Source of the DNA: an uncultured Kiloniellaceae bacterium
Lineage (GTDB): Bacteria; Pseudomonadota; Alphaproteobacteria; Kiloniellales; Kiloniellaceae
Length of the DNA stretch: 64,000 nt
Direction: 5' to 3'
Assembly (NCBI GenBank): GCA_947500035.1
Contig: CANMQP010000013.1
Coordinates: 186,001-250,000, forward strand
Below, piece by piece: positions 43,190 to 52,145 of the stretch. The position numbers and the translations under genes were made by a program. A model generated the notes under the pieces. The model ran no database searches. It was not told the DNA's origin and saw nothing but the letters and a program-made list of their open reading frames with translations. Position 1 is the first letter of the stretch; every line of letters begins with the position of its first letter.

Positions 43190-43576
43190 TTAAAACAAAC
43201 CGTTGTCATTTTTCGACGCGCCGCCGATGACCTGAAGCACATCCCAGTGTTCGACGACTTTGCCGTTGTCGTCGAAGCGGAAGATATCGATCCCGGCATA
43301 GTCGTCGCTGCCGGGCCAGATCTGATGGCAATGGAGGACGACGAAATCGCCCTCGGCAATCGCGCGTTTGAAGTGGGTCGTTTTGCCGGGATAGTCCGCC
43401 GCCATACGCTCGAAATACGCGATGAAGGCTTCCTTGCCGTCACCCACATGCGGGTTGTGCTGAATGTAGACATCGCCGGCGTAGGTTTCGACGGCTTCGC
43501 GCGGTTTGCACTGATTGAACATCAGGTCGTAAAGGGCCTGCGCGTTGGCTTTGTTGTTTTCGAGCCTTGAGGTCAT
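43190..43576 (-). CDS. SnoaL-like/NTF2-fold protein
   Basis: A 128-residue protein of the nuclear-transport-factor-2 fold: AQALYDLMFNQCKPREAVETYAGDVYIQHNPHVGDGKEAFIAYFERM, then FVVLHCHQIWPGSDDYAGIDIFRFDDNGKVVEHWDVLQ. These residues are typical of SnoaL-like ester cyclase or polyketide-cyclase relatives. The start at 43576 (MTSRLENN) has GGAAGGAAA upstream; a longer frame adds 10 residues. It diverges from the HxlR gene, the probable regulator, with the operator between them. Confidence 0.85.
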   Translation of the reverse strand: MTSRLENNKANAQALYDLMFNQCKPREAVETYAGDVYIQHNPHVGDGKEAFIAYFERMAADYPGKTTHFKRAIAEGDFVVLHCHQIWPGSDDYAGIDIFRFDDNGKVVEHWDVLQVIGGASKNDNGLF

Positions 43577-43657
43577 TGCGGATTTCCTTCCTGAGGTGCG
43601 CGGCATTCAGCCCTTAACCGGCAGCAGATAACCGGCAGAATTTCGGGCTTCCAATCA

Positions 43658-43678
43658 TAAGTATTTAATTCATACTTA
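43658..43678. promoter_or_regulatory. Probable HxlR operator
   Basis: TAAGTAT (43658-43664) and ATACTTA (43672-43678) form a perfect inverted repeat with 7-nt spacer, lying between the divergent SnoaL-like and HxlR genes. HxlR-family dimers bind such short AT-rich palindromes. Confidence 0.6.
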
Positions 43679-43709
43679 GTGTCAATAACGCACCAAAAGG
43701 GAACCAGGT

Positions 43710-44084
43710 ATGCTCCAGATCACCGTGACGGCAGACGACGACAGCGGGCTCTGCCCCGTGCGGAATGTGTTGGCGCGGGTCAGCGGGAAGTGGCAGTCGC
43801 TGATCCTGCTCAGCCTGGAAGACGGCCCGCAACGCTTCAATCAGATCAAGCGGCTTGTCGGGGACATCACGCAGCGTGTCCTGACCGAAAACCTGAGATC
43901 GCTCGAGCGGGATGGCTATGTGACGCGGCAGGTGCACCCCGGACCGCCCGTCGCGGTCTCCTACCAACTGACCGCGCTCGGCGAGGAATTTCTCGAATTC
44001 TGGAAGCCCCTCGTGATCTGGGCCGGGCGGAAATTCGATCAGGTGACAGCCTCCCGCGCCGTGTTCGATGCCGAGCAGGCTTAG
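43710..44084 (+). CDS. HxlR family transcriptional regulator
   Basis: A 124-residue winged-helix regulator of the HxlR/DUF24 family. It shows the family hallmarks CPVRNVLARVSGKWQSLILLSLEDGPQRFNQIKRLVGDITQRVLTENLRSLERDGYVTRQVHPGPPVAVSYQLTALGEEF. The N-terminal cysteine (residue 15) is the one used by redox- or aldehyde-sensing members. It likely represses the divergent SnoaL-like gene and itself through the palindrome at 43658-43678. Confidence 0.92.
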   Translation: MLQITVTADDDSGLCPVRNVLARVSGKWQSLILLSLEDGPQRFNQIKRLVGDITQRVLTENLRSLERDGYVTRQVHPGPPVAVSYQLTALGEEFLEFWKPLVIWAGRKFDQVTASRAVFDAEQA

Positions 44085-44148
44085 CTCGAGGCTTCCTAAC
44101 CTCGGTTAGGTAACCCGGCTTTATCCCTGGATCCAATCACCCTTGCTT

Positions 44149-44197
44149 CTCTTATTTACCTTGTATACAAAATACTTTTATACGAGGTAAATAAGAG
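44149..44197. promoter_or_regulatory. Large inverted-repeat operator upstream of MarR gene
   Basis: CTCTTATTTACCTTGTATA (44149-44167) pairs with TATACGAGGTAAATAAGAG (44179-44197) with one mismatch in 19. A smaller palindrome CCTAACC-TC-GGTTAGG lies at 44095-44110. It ends 13 bp before the marR GTG, so it also overlaps the expected promoter; autorepression is likely. Confidence 0.7.
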
Positions 44198-44210
44198 AGA
44201 GGAAAACCGA

Positions 44211-44645
44211 GTGGAGCGGATCGAAGACTGCATCAGCTTTCTGATCGGAAAAGCGGGACAGCAGGTCACCCGCCGCGCGCGAGAACTCCTGGCGCCTCAC
44301 GGGGTTACGCCGGTGCAGTATGCGGTGCTGAAGATCCTGGCCGAGGACGACGGGATCAGCGGAGCGGACCTGGGGTCACGCATGAGACTGGACAGCGCCA
44401 GCATTACCGGCGTGGTCGACCGCATGGAGAGTCTCGGGCTGGTCGAGCGCCTGTCAGATGCCGAAGACCGCCGGGTACAACGGATTTACGCCACCGGAAA
44501 GGGCTGCTCGCTGCAGGGCCCGCTCGATGCCGCGATGGACCGCCTTAACGCGGAAGCCGCCGCCGTCCTGGGCGGTGATGATGCCGGCCTGCCCCGGCAC
44601 CTCAGGTTGCTGGGCGAGAGAAAGAACTGGACGCACAGGACCTGA
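44211..44645 (+). CDS. MarR family transcriptional regulator
   Basis: A 144-residue winged-helix protein starting with GTG; AGAGGAAAA precedes it. The DNA-binding core is GVTPVQYAVLKILAEDDGISGADLGSRMRLDSASITGVVDRMESLGLVERLSDAEDRRVQRIYATGKG. A large palindrome directly upstream suggests it represses its own operon. The DUF2000 gene begins 10 nt after its stop, so the two are co-transcribed. Confidence 0.9.
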   Translation: MERIEDCISFLIGKAGQQVTRRARELLAPHGVTPVQYAVLKILAEDDGISGADLGSRMRLDSASITGVVDRMESLGLVERLSDAEDRRVQRIYATGKGCSLQGPLDAAMDRLNAEAAAVLGGDDAGLPRHLRLLGERKNWTHRT

Positions 44646-44655
44646 AGTCGGAACT

Positions 44656-45063
44656 ATGTTTGATACCAAGATTGCCATCATCGTGCGCGAAGACCTTGCG
44701 GTCTGGCAGAAACTGAACGTCACCGCCTTCCTGACCAGCGGCGTGCTGGGTGCCAACGAGAGCCTGCTGGGCGAGGCCTATCGGGATGCGGACGGGCAAG
44801 CCTACAGTCCGCTGATCATCCAGCCGGTGATTGTGCTCTCCACGGACGGACCCGGCCTGACCAAAATCCACAATCGCGCGCTCAATCGCGGCGCCAGACT
44901 TTCTCTCTATATCGAAGAGATGTTCACGACCGGCCATGACGCCGCCAACCGGGACGCCGTCCGCGCGGTCACGACCGAAAACCTGAAGATCGTCGGCCTG
45001 GCCCTGCGCGAAGAGCGCAAGCTGGTCGATAAAATCACCAAGGGCGCGAAGATGCACACCTGA
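44656..45063 (+). CDS. DUF2000 family protein
   Basis: A 135-residue small cytosolic protein. The pattern FDTKIAIIVREDLAVWQKLNVTAFLTSGVLG, then PLIIQPVIVLSTDGPGLTKIHNRALNRGARLSLYIEEMFTTGHDAANRDAVR and LKIVGLALREERKLVDKITKGAKMH is characteristic of DUF2000, a family related in fold to peptidyl-tRNA hydrolase 2. Function unknown. Control by the MarR gene in front of it is likely. Confidence 0.85.
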   Translation: MFDTKIAIIVREDLAVWQKLNVTAFLTSGVLGANESLLGEAYRDADGQAYSPLIIQPVIVLSTDGPGLTKIHNRALNRGARLSLYIEEMFTTGHDAANRDAVRAVTTENLKIVGLALREERKLVDKITKGAKMHT

Positions 45064-45360
45064 GAGGCGCTAAGCCTCCGAGTTACGGCAACCTTATCGT
45101 CCAGCCAGACGCGGCGACTGTGTCGCGGGTGAATCCGCGGCACCGGAAGGGCCAAAGCTACGTATGATGTGATCCATCAAACGCTGAGGTCTCCTACATC
45201 CATATCCACAATGCCGCCGCGGGCTGTTACCACGGTAGGGTCGAGCGCGTTTAGAGATCGGGAAAGAATACCGGCTAACCGCAAGCGGCTGCGTCGGAGA
45301 TACTCGGCCAAAAGGCAGCAGGACAGTCAAAGACTCAATCGGACAGTCTTTTCGCGGTTC
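45064..45360. other. Intergenic region, nothing recognised
   Basis: About 297 bases between the DUF2000 and cupin genes, which converge. No RNA gene, terminator with a T-run or repeat stands out. Confidence 0.45.
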
Positions 45361-45819
45361 TTATCGCTCAACCGGCGTTCCGTTTCGATCAGTCCAAAAA
45401 CACTCGCCATTGGTCTTTGTAAGCACCAAATCGCGATCACTGTAATGGACGACGTCGTCTTGAGACCTGGTTCCAACCAGCAGGTAAGTGGCATCCCTGT
45501 CGCTGGTATTTTCAAGAAAGTGACCGGAGTCGACGCCAGCTTTGAACGTCGCCGCATCGCCTGCGGTCATTTCGTTTCTGCTTCCGCCTTCATGAAGAAC
45601 AAGGGCGCCATCCAGGATATAGACGAACTCGTCCTCCCTCTCATGCCAGTGCTTCATGGAAGACTTTGAACCTGGCGGCAGCGTCTCCAGGCAGGCGCCG
45701 AACTGCGTCAAGCCGCCAGCGTCACTGAGCAGCAAAGCTTTGTAGGGTCCAAGTTCGAGATCATTGCCATCAAGTGTTGCCTGCGAAACCGGTGCATCCT
45801 GCGGCTTGATAATAGGCAT
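45361..45819 (-). CDS. Cupin domain-containing protein
   Basis: A 152-residue single cupin from the ATG at 45819 (MPIIKPQDAPVSQATLDGN); an upstream frame start at 45885 adds 22 unlikely residues. Cupin motif 1 is MKHWHEREDEFVYILDGALVLHEGG and motif 2 lies in GVDSGHFLENTSDRDATYLLVGTRS. The histidine/glutamate set suggests metal binding. GGATCC-like AAGGATC precedes the start. Reaction unknown. Confidence 0.85.
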   Translation of the reverse strand: MPIIKPQDAPVSQATLDGNDLELGPYKALLLSDAGGLTQFGACLETLPPGSKSSMKHWHEREDEFVYILDGALVLHEGGSRNEMTAGDAATFKAGVDSGHFLENTSDRDATYLLVGTRSQDDVVHYSDRDLVLTKTNGECFWTDRNGTPVER

Positions 45820-45969
45820 CGACAAGGATCCTTTTTCGGCGCTGCGGAACAAAAAGACACGAGCGGATTTCAATCCAGGTTGCACGGCACAATGACACGA
45901 TGCAAGGCAAAGCCGTCTTTTAGCAGGCGCATGGCCAAACGGAGAATTCCGGACTCCTTCATTGTGACG

Positions 45970-47238
45970 TCAGCGCCCGGCTGGCTTCATTTGCGGACCT
46001 CTCAGTGCCGGAGAAACAGAGGCCAGAACAACTGCGGCCAGCGGCGCGCAGAAGGAGACTCCGAAAGAGACCGCGGGGGCGATCTCGTAAAGGCCGCCCA
46101 ACCCGGCGCCAAGGGCGTAGCCGATGGTCTGCGCGGAACCGAACGCGCCCATGGCACTGCCGAAATGGCCGGGTTCCCGGGAGGCCGCAAGCAGTGCCGC
46201 GCAAGCGGGAAACGCCATGGCCAGCGATGCGCCGACGAAGACACCGGCTAGAGCGAAACTTTCCCAATTCCAACCCCAGTAGACGAGGGCGACAGCGCTG
46301 CTTGCCAGCATGGCGGAAAGGACAAGGGCCGGGAAGCTTCGTCCTTTGAGGCGCTTCAACACAAAGACCTGGACCAGAATCGCGGCAGCAGCGGCCAAGC
46401 TCATCAAGAGGCCCACGAACTGACTGGCCTGCACAGCGTCCAGAGCCAGACGGGTCTGTGCATGCAGGCCGATGGAAAACTGGAGCTGTCCATTCATGAG
46501 CGCCAGCAGCAGCACGACGCTCAGCAGGAGCGGAAAGGCGCGGACCGCGGAACGGGCGCGCGGCTTCGGTGCAATTTCGTCCGGGTGCGCCTGCGGCGTC
46601 CCGGCAGGTTCCGGACAAAGCGACATGGCCAGGAAGGCGAGCAGCGCGAACACAACAAGAGCATGGATCGGCGCCAAGGGTGCCAGAAGCGTCAGGCCGG
46701 CAGCGAGCGCAGGACCGGCAAGGCGTCCGATGGTCATGGCCAGCCGCAAGGTGCCAAACTTCGAAAGTCGTTCCGACTCATCGTAGACGCCCGCGACCCA
46801 GGCCTGTGCGACCGGGAAAAGCGCGGCGGCGGCCGCCCCGTGAATCACGCGGAAAAGAATCATCGCGGTGAGGGTGCCGTCCGGTCCGGCATAGCCCCTT
46901 GCCGCCAGTTCAATCGCCAGCGCGAAGCCGGCCTGACCGAGGATCACACCGCCACAGCCCATCAGCATGACCCTGCGTGGTCCCAGTTCGTCGCTGGCCC
47001 GGCCCCAGAGCGGCGCCGCCACGACGAAGGCCAGAATTCCCAGTGCGACAACCAGACTCAGGCCACTCAAACTCATTTTTGTGGTTTCGCCAATTACGGG
47101 AACCATCGTGAAAAGAACCGCCTGCCCAACCGCAGTGACAGCTAGAGTCAGGCACAGCCCCGGCATTGGCCCGTTCCTTGACAGAGATATGCTTCGAAAC
47201 AGCTGCTCAAATCTATGAAATCGCATAGCGCTTTTCAT
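45970..47238 (-). CDS. MFS transporter, probable siderophore exporter (ShiF-like position)
   Basis: About 422 residues and 12 hydrophobic segments; starts at 47238 or 47226 are equally possible and both lie before the conserved LSRNGPMPGLCLTLAVTAVGQAVLFTMVPVIG. Cytoplasmic loops read GRASDELGPRRVMLMGCGG and WVAGVYDESERLSKFGTLR. It diverges from the iucABCD operon exactly as shiF does in classical aerobactin loci, with a Fur-like site between them. Export of the finished siderophore is therefore likely; the assignment rests on position more than on residues. Confidence 0.82.
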   Translation of the reverse strand: MKSAMRFHRFEQLFRSISLSRNGPMPGLCLTLAVTAVGQAVLFTMVPVIGETTKMSLSGLSLVVALGILAFVVAAPLWGRASDELGPRRVMLMGCGGVILGQAGFALAIELAARGYAGPDGTLTAMILFRVIHGAAAAALFPVAQAWVAGVYDESERLSKFGTLRLAMTIGRLAGPALAAGLTLLAPLAPIHALVVFALLAFLAMSLCPEPAGTPQAHPDEIAPKPRARSAVRAFPLLLSVVLLLALMNGQLQFSIGLHAQTRLALDAVQASQFVGLLMSLAAAAAILVQVFVLKRLKGRSFPALVLSAMLASSAVALVYWGWNWESFALAGVFVGASLAMAFPACAALLAASREPGHFGSAMGAFGSAQTIGYALGAGLGGLYEIAPAVSFGVSFCAPLAAVVLASVSPALRGPQMKPAGR

Positions 47239-47314
47239 TTTTCTGCAATATTTCAGTGTATTACGTGAAGGCGTTTCGCCTGGAAAAATCACTCTAAAAA
47301 ATAAAAATGATATT

Positions 47315-47335
47315 TGCAATTAAGAATCAATTGCA
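47315..47335. promoter_or_regulatory. Fur-like operator between exporter and iucA
   Basis: A perfect inverted repeat TGCAATT-N7-AATTGCA. Read on the minus strand, its 21 positions agree at 19 with the element at 53589-53609 before the receptor gene, sharing ATTGATTCTTA. This fits an iron-responsive (Fur-family) operator. Confidence 0.7.
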
Positions 47336-47356
47336 TTATGAGTCCCAATATCGGCG

Positions 47357-49237
47357 ATGGAAACCTTAGGGCGAAGGATGCAGACCATCAGAACACTCGA
47401 CCCCTCTCCGACCGCTTTTCTCAACGCATTGTTGCGCGAATACACCGGCTGGACGACCTGCTCCAGCGCAGGCTCGGCATCGCTGACAACTGGGCAGCCA
47501 GAGTTATTGGCAGACTCGCAGCGATACCTTCTGGCCATCCCCCTGCGCGCCACAGGGCTGACCGGCTACGTCGGTCTGCAACACCGCTCGCAGGCCGGAC
47601 GACATCGCTTTTGCGCACCGATCCTGCTTGGGAAAGATCCGCAAAGCGCGCGGCCCATCGACCTCATGACGCTGGCCGGCCTGATCCTCCATGACCCGAA
47701 GATTGTCGGCGAGGTGTCCGCCGGCGCCCGCGCCAAGTTTCTGAGCCGGCTGCAGGACAGTCAGGAGAGTCTGTCGGACGCGCTGGAGTACCGGCGCGGC
47801 GATCTGAAACACATCTTCACCCAGCCCCTGTCCTTCGCTGAAGCGGAACAGGCGCTGCTGCTGGGGCACCCGGTTCACCCGACCCCCAAGAGTCACGACG
47901 AGCTGTCTCGGGATGAGGTGCGCGCCCTGACACCTGAGTTCGCGGCAACCTTTCCTCTGCGCTGGATGCTGGTACATCGGCACCGGTTGGATGCGGGCGG
48001 TACTGAAGACCTTCCACTCCGGCAGGCCATCAAGGACCTGATCGCATCGGACAGCGCCTTTCCCGCACACACCCTGACCCTGATCGAGAACGCCCCGGCA
48101 CATCTACCCATGCCGATGCATCCCTGGCAGGCGAAGTACCTGCTGTCTCAACCCGAGATCAAAGCGATGGTCGCAAACGGCGATCTGATCGATCTGGGTG
48201 AAGTGGGCGCGCCCTTCCGCCCGACTTCGTCGGTGCGAACCCTCTACGCCGAGCATGCCGATTACATGCTGAAGTTCTCCCTGAGCGTGCGTCTGACCAA
48301 CTCGGTCCGCGTGCTGCTGCCCAAGGAGTGGGAACGGGGCAAGCAGATTCATCAGCTTTTCGCGACGCCCCTCTGGCAGGAAATTTCGGAACGCTTTCCA
48401 AGTTTCCGGATCCTGAGCGAGCCGGTCCACATGGCGCTCAAGGACAGCCAGGGGGCGACCATCCGCGAGAGCGCCGTCCTCTTCCGCCAAAACCCCTTCA
48501 AAGGCGACGCGGTCAGCCACACCGAAGTCCTGGCCACCCTCTGCCAGGACCATCCCGAAGGCGGCTGCAGCAGGTTGACAGCGCTGATCCGGCGCATTGC
48601 CACGCGCGAAGGACGCAGCGAAGCAGAAGCGGGCCTGCGCTGGTTCGACCGGTTCCTCAAGGTCGTGCTCGCTCCCTTTCTGCAGATCCACGCCGATTAC
48701 GGCCTGCTGTTCGGTGCCCATCAGCAGAACACTGTCCTAACGCTTCAGGAAGACTATCCGATGCGGGTCTACTACCGGGACTGTCAGGGCACCGGCCACA
48801 GCGACAGCGCTCATGAGGTGCTGAAGACTTACCTGCCAGGCATCGGCGGCGAGGCGCAAAACACGGTGTCCGATGAGTTGGGTGACCGGCTCTACGGCTA
48901 CTACCTGATCGTCAACAACCTCTTCAATGTCATCGCCTCCATCGCCCAGGGCGGGAGCACGGACGAGGCTTCCCTCTTTGCAAGCCTGCGGGAATTCCTG
49001 TTGAAGCTGCGCGAAGAGGGTCTGCGCGATCCGCGTTTCGTCACCAAACTGCTCGAGGAAGAGACCCTTTGGTCCAAGGGCAACTTCCTGACCTGTCTGC
49101 GCGATATCAACGAAAGCCATGAGGGCCAGGATCAACTGGCCGTCTACGTGCCCATGGCAAACCCGATTTACGCGCCTTCGAACACCGAAACTTCAACGCC
49201 AAGGATGCCGGAAGCGCGCTTGGCCAAAACAGGGTGA
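47357..49237 (+). CDS. iucA: IucA/IucC family siderophore synthetase (IucA position)
   Basis: A 626-residue NIS synthetase that couples citrate with N6-acetyl-N6-hydroxylysine in aerobactin-type pathways. Family marks are PMPMHPWQAKYLL, FRPTSSVRTLYAEHADYMLKFSLSVRLTNSVR, and FLQIHADYGLLFGAHQQNTVL. An ATG at 47378 with AGGG 7 nt upstream is an alternative start that removes seven residues. It is first in the order A-B-C-D-receptor known from aerobactin loci, and its stop overlaps the next gene. Confidence 0.9.
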   Translation: METLGRRMQTIRTLDPSPTAFLNALLREYTGWTTCSSAGSASLTTGQPELLADSQRYLLAIPLRATGLTGYVGLQHRSQAGRHRFCAPILLGKDPQSARPIDLMTLAGLILHDPKIVGEVSAGARAKFLSRLQDSQESLSDALEYRRGDLKHIFTQPLSFAEAEQALLLGHPVHPTPKSHDELSRDEVRALTPEFAATFPLRWMLVHRHRLDAGGTEDLPLRQAIKDLIASDSAFPAHTLTLIENAPAHLPMPMHPWQAKYLLSQPEIKAMVANGDLIDLGEVGAPFRPTSSVRTLYAEHADYMLKFSLSVRLTNSVRVLLPKEWERGKQIHQLFATPLWQEISERFPSFRILSEPVHMALKDSQGATIRESAVLFRQNPFKGDAVSHTEVLATLCQDHPEGGCSRLTALIRRIATREGRSEAEAGLRWFDRFLKVVLAPFLQIHADYGLLFGAHQQNTVLTLQEDYPMRVYYRDCQGTGHSDSAHEVLKTYLPGIGGEAQNTVSDELGDRLYGYYLIVNNLFNVIASIAQGGSTDEASLFASLREFLLKLREEGLRDPRFVTKLLEEETLWSKGNFLTCLRDINESHEGQDQLAVYVPMANPIYAPSNTETSTPRMPEARLAKTG

Positions 49238-50307
49238 TCAGCATGCAACTGTCACAAAGTGAGCTTCAAGACCTGCCGCCATCCCATGCGGCGGCACAAA
49301 CTCCCAGCAGCCTGGACCAGGAAAGCGCAGCGCCGGATTGCCTCGGCATGATGCTCGTGCGGAGCTTTCGGGACGCCGATCAGCCCGGCCGGGTCACGCT
49401 TTCCCTGCCGGAGGGGGCGGAGAGCGGCGCGAGCATGGACTCCGGCGCGAGGGCCTTCCCGGCACCGCATCTGCTGCGCATGATCGAACGCACCTTTATC
49501 GATCTGCCCGAGAGCGATGTGGTTGAGCTGGCGCCCGCTCTGCTCGAACGCACGCTGCACAGCGACCACGATCTGGCTCTGGTTTCGATGAGCGCGTCAG
49601 GCCAACTCCTCTCCTTTGAGAGAAAAGCCTTTTTCCAGAGCGCCGCGCCCTGGCTGCACTGCCGCCCCTCCAGCAGCATGCCGCTGATCAGCGTCACCGA
49701 GATGGGCAAGATCAGACACCCGCAGCGCCCGCCCGAACCACGCGGTCTGGTCTATGAGCGCTATGATCCGATCATCGACATGACGATCTCCTTCCGGAGC
49801 ATCGATCCCGCCAAAGACCTGGAAACTTTTTACAGCTGGATGAACGATGGACGCGTTGCCTTCTTCTGGGAGCTTGCACAGAGCGAAGAAGAGCTCGCGG
49901 CTTATCTGGAGACTCTGCGGAAGGATCCTCATGCCTTCGGGCTGATCGGATCTTTCGACGGCGACCCCTTCGGATACTTCGAAGTCTATTGGGCGAAGGA
50001 AGACCGCCTGGGATCCTATTACGACGCCGATGACTACGACCGGGGCTGGCACGGGCTGGTCGGCAACCGCCGCCACCTGGGTCATGCCAAGACACTGGCA
50101 TGGCTGCGCGCCCTGACCCACTATCTTTTCATTGACGACCTGCGCAGCCGCAAAGTGGTGGGCGAGCCCCGGGCTTCCCACACGAAGCTTCTGCGCTACG
50201 CCGACGCCGTTGCCTATTACAAGGTCAAGGAATTCGACTTCCCGCATAAGCGCTCGGCCCTGATGCACTGCGACCGGGAGACCTTTTTCGAGACGGTGCG
50301 GCTGTGA
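49234..50307 (+). CDS. iucB: GNAT family N6-hydroxylysine acetyltransferase (IucB position)
   Basis: A 357-residue protein. The C-terminal about 180 residues are the IucB-type GNAT domain: ETFYSWMNDGRVAFFWELAQSEEELAAYLETL, GDPFGYFEVYWAKEDRLGSYYDADDYDRGWHGLVGNRRHLGH and KVVGEPRASHTKLLRYAD. The N-terminal half is a less conserved beta domain, as in longer members. It acetylates N6-hydroxylysine for siderophore assembly. GTG start overlapping the iucA stop; ATG at 49243 is an alternative. Next gene starts within its stop. Confidence 0.9.
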   Translation: MISMQLSQSELQDLPPSHAAAQTPSSLDQESAAPDCLGMMLVRSFRDADQPGRVTLSLPEGAESGASMDSGARAFPAPHLLRMIERTFIDLPESDVVELAPALLERTLHSDHDLALVSMSASGQLLSFERKAFFQSAAPWLHCRPSSSMPLISVTEMGKIRHPQRPPEPRGLVYERYDPIIDMTISFRSIDPAKDLETFYSWMNDGRVAFFWELAQSEEELAAYLETLRKDPHAFGLIGSFDGDPFGYFEVYWAKEDRLGSYYDADDYDRGWHGLVGNRRHLGHAKTLAWLRALTHYLFIDDLRSRKVVGEPRASHTKLLRYADAVAYYKVKEFDFPHKRSALMHCDRETFFETVRL

Positions 50308-52145
50308 GTGCGCAGGCGGCACGCAATCTCGAAGTCGAGGCCGCGCCAAGGCCCGCGTGCCAATACTGGGCAAAGGCGCAGCGCAACCTGCTCGCCAAGG
50401 CGATCAGTGAACTGGCCTATGAAGAGGTTATCTTTCCGGCCTGGTCCGAGGAAAAGGGCCTGTGGTTGCTGTCTCTCGCCTCCGGCGAAAGCTACAGCTT
50501 TCAAGGCAGCAAACGGGCCTGGGGCAACATCACGGTCGATCCGGAAACAGTCAAGCGAACCCCGGGCGGGGTGTACGCGCCGGAACTCAGCATCTTTCAG
50601 TTTGTTTCCGATGCCCGCCTGGAAATCGGCATGGCCCCGGCGGATATGGCCTGGTACCTGCGAGACCTCCAGAACACCTCCATCGCCGACGCGCAATTGG
50701 CACGCCTGAATGCAGGAACGACGGCCAGTGCGCTCGCGGATCTGCCGGAAATCGAACTTCATGCGCGTCTGGAAGGGCACCCGAAGGCGGTTACCAGCAA
50801 GGGCCGCCTGGGCTGGGGGCAGGATGACTTCGAGGCTTACGCCCCGGAGTTCGGTGGGGCATTCCAACTGGGCTGGCTGGCCGTCAACCGTAACGGCACC
50901 ACCCAGGCCCGCGCAGAAGATTTATCGGAACCGGCGCTTCTGCGCGCTGCGCTCAATGCGGATGAGGAGCTGCGTCTGCAGCAGATTTTGAGCAGCAAAG
51001 GCCTTACGGTAACCGACGTCACGCTTGTGCCGGTTCACCCCTGGCAATGGCAGAATGTTGTGACCCAGTGGTTCGCCGAGGATCTTGCTGCCGGGCGTAT
51101 CGTTTTTCTGGGCAGGTTCGGCGACCGTTTTCGGGCTCAACCCTCGCTGCGGACGCTGAGTAATATCGAGCGGGCCAACGGTTTCGACATCAAGCTCTCG
51201 CTCTCGATCCTCAACACCTCCTGCTACCGGGGCATCCCGGGCCACTACATTCCCGTCGGGCCGCGGCTCTCCGACTGGCTGGTCGAACTGGTGGAGAGGG
51301 ACTCTTTTCTCAGCCGAACCCATCGCACGCTGGTCCTGCGCGAGGTTGCGGGGTTGCAGGTTCCCAACCCCACCTTCGATCTGATTGAGGGCGTTCCCTA
51401 CCGCTACCACGAAGGGTTGGGTGCGATCTGGCGGGAGAGACTGGACAGCAAGCTGGAGGCCGGCGAACGCGGTGTGATGCTCTCGGCGCTCCATCACCGC
51501 GATTGCAACGGGCGGCCCTTGGTTGCCGAGTATGTCGCGCGCTCCGGCCTGACAGCCGCAGACTGGTTCGCAGGGTTGTTCGACGAGATCACCGTGCCGC
51601 TCTATCACTTCCTCTGCCGTCACGGCGTGTCTTTCATCGCCCACGGCCAGAACATCTCCGTTGTCTTGCGGGATTGGGCACCGGCAGCGCTGGTGGTCAA
51701 GGACTTCCAGGGCGATCTGGATCTGGTGGACCGGCCCTTCGAGGAACTCGAGAGCCTGGACCAGGAGATTCGCGGCATCCTGCCCAAGAAGCGCCCCGAG
51801 GTGATCGTCCACAACATTCAGACCGGTCACTTCGTGACGGTGTTGCGTTTTGTCTCGGAAGCTGCCGCGGACTGCGGGTTGCTGGAAGAAGCGGATTTTT
51901 ACGGCCTGCTTGCCGGAAAACTCCGCGCCTATCAGCAAGGCCATCCGGAGCTGGCGGAGCGCTTCCGGCTCTTTGAGCTCTTCGCGCCCAAGATCCCGCG
52001 CGTCTGCCTCAACAAGGCCCGCTTCGAAATCGGCTACGCGGATTCCGACCAGCGGCCCAGCCCGGCGGTCGGCCAAGAGATCGAGAATCCGCTCCACATC
52101 TTCGACGCCCCTTCATACGCCAACAAGGAAGAGACTTGTCTATGA
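50304..52145 (+). CDS. iucC: IucA/IucC family siderophore synthetase (IucC position)
   Basis: A 613-residue second NIS synthetase starting at a GTG that overlaps the iucB stop. Motifs: VPVHPWQWQNVV, RAQPSLRTLSNIERANGFDIKLSLSILNTSCYRGIPG, HYIPVGPRLSDWL, and FLCRHGVSFIAHGQNISVVLRDWAPAALVVKDFQGDLDL. In aerobactin synthesis it adds the second hydroxamate arm to the half-condensed citrate. Its stop overlaps the iucD ATG. Confidence 0.9.
   Translation: MSAQAARNLEVEAAPRPACQYWAKAQRNLLAKAISELAYEEVIFPAWSEEKGLWLLSLASGESYSFQGSKRAWGNITVDPETVKRTPGGVYAPELSIFQFVSDARLEIGMAPADMAWYLRDLQNTSIADAQLARLNAGTTASALADLPEIELHARLEGHPKAVTSKGRLGWGQDDFEAYAPEFGGAFQLGWLAVNRNGTTQARAEDLSEPALLRAALNADEELRLQQILSSKGLTVTDVTLVPVHPWQWQNVVTQWFAEDLAAGRIVFLGRFGDRFRAQPSLRTLSNIERANGFDIKLSLSILNTSCYRGIPGHYIPVGPRLSDWLVELVERDSFLSRTHRTLVLREVAGLQVPNPTFDLIEGVPYRYHEGLGAIWRERLDSKLEAGERGVMLSALHHRDCNGRPLVAEYVARSGLTAADWFAGLFDEITVPLYHFLCRHGVSFIAHGQNISVVLRDWAPAALVVKDFQGDLDLVDRPFEELESLDQEIRGILPKKRPEVIVHNIQTGHFVTVLRFVSEAAADCGLLEEADFYGLLAGKLRAYQQGHPELAERFRLFELFAPKIPRVCLNKARFEIGYADSDQRPSPAVGQEIENPLHIFDAPSYANKEETCL

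Noticed and set aside
45169-45669. 166-codon plus-strand frame
   Set aside because: Mostly antisense to the cupin gene, which has intact motifs.
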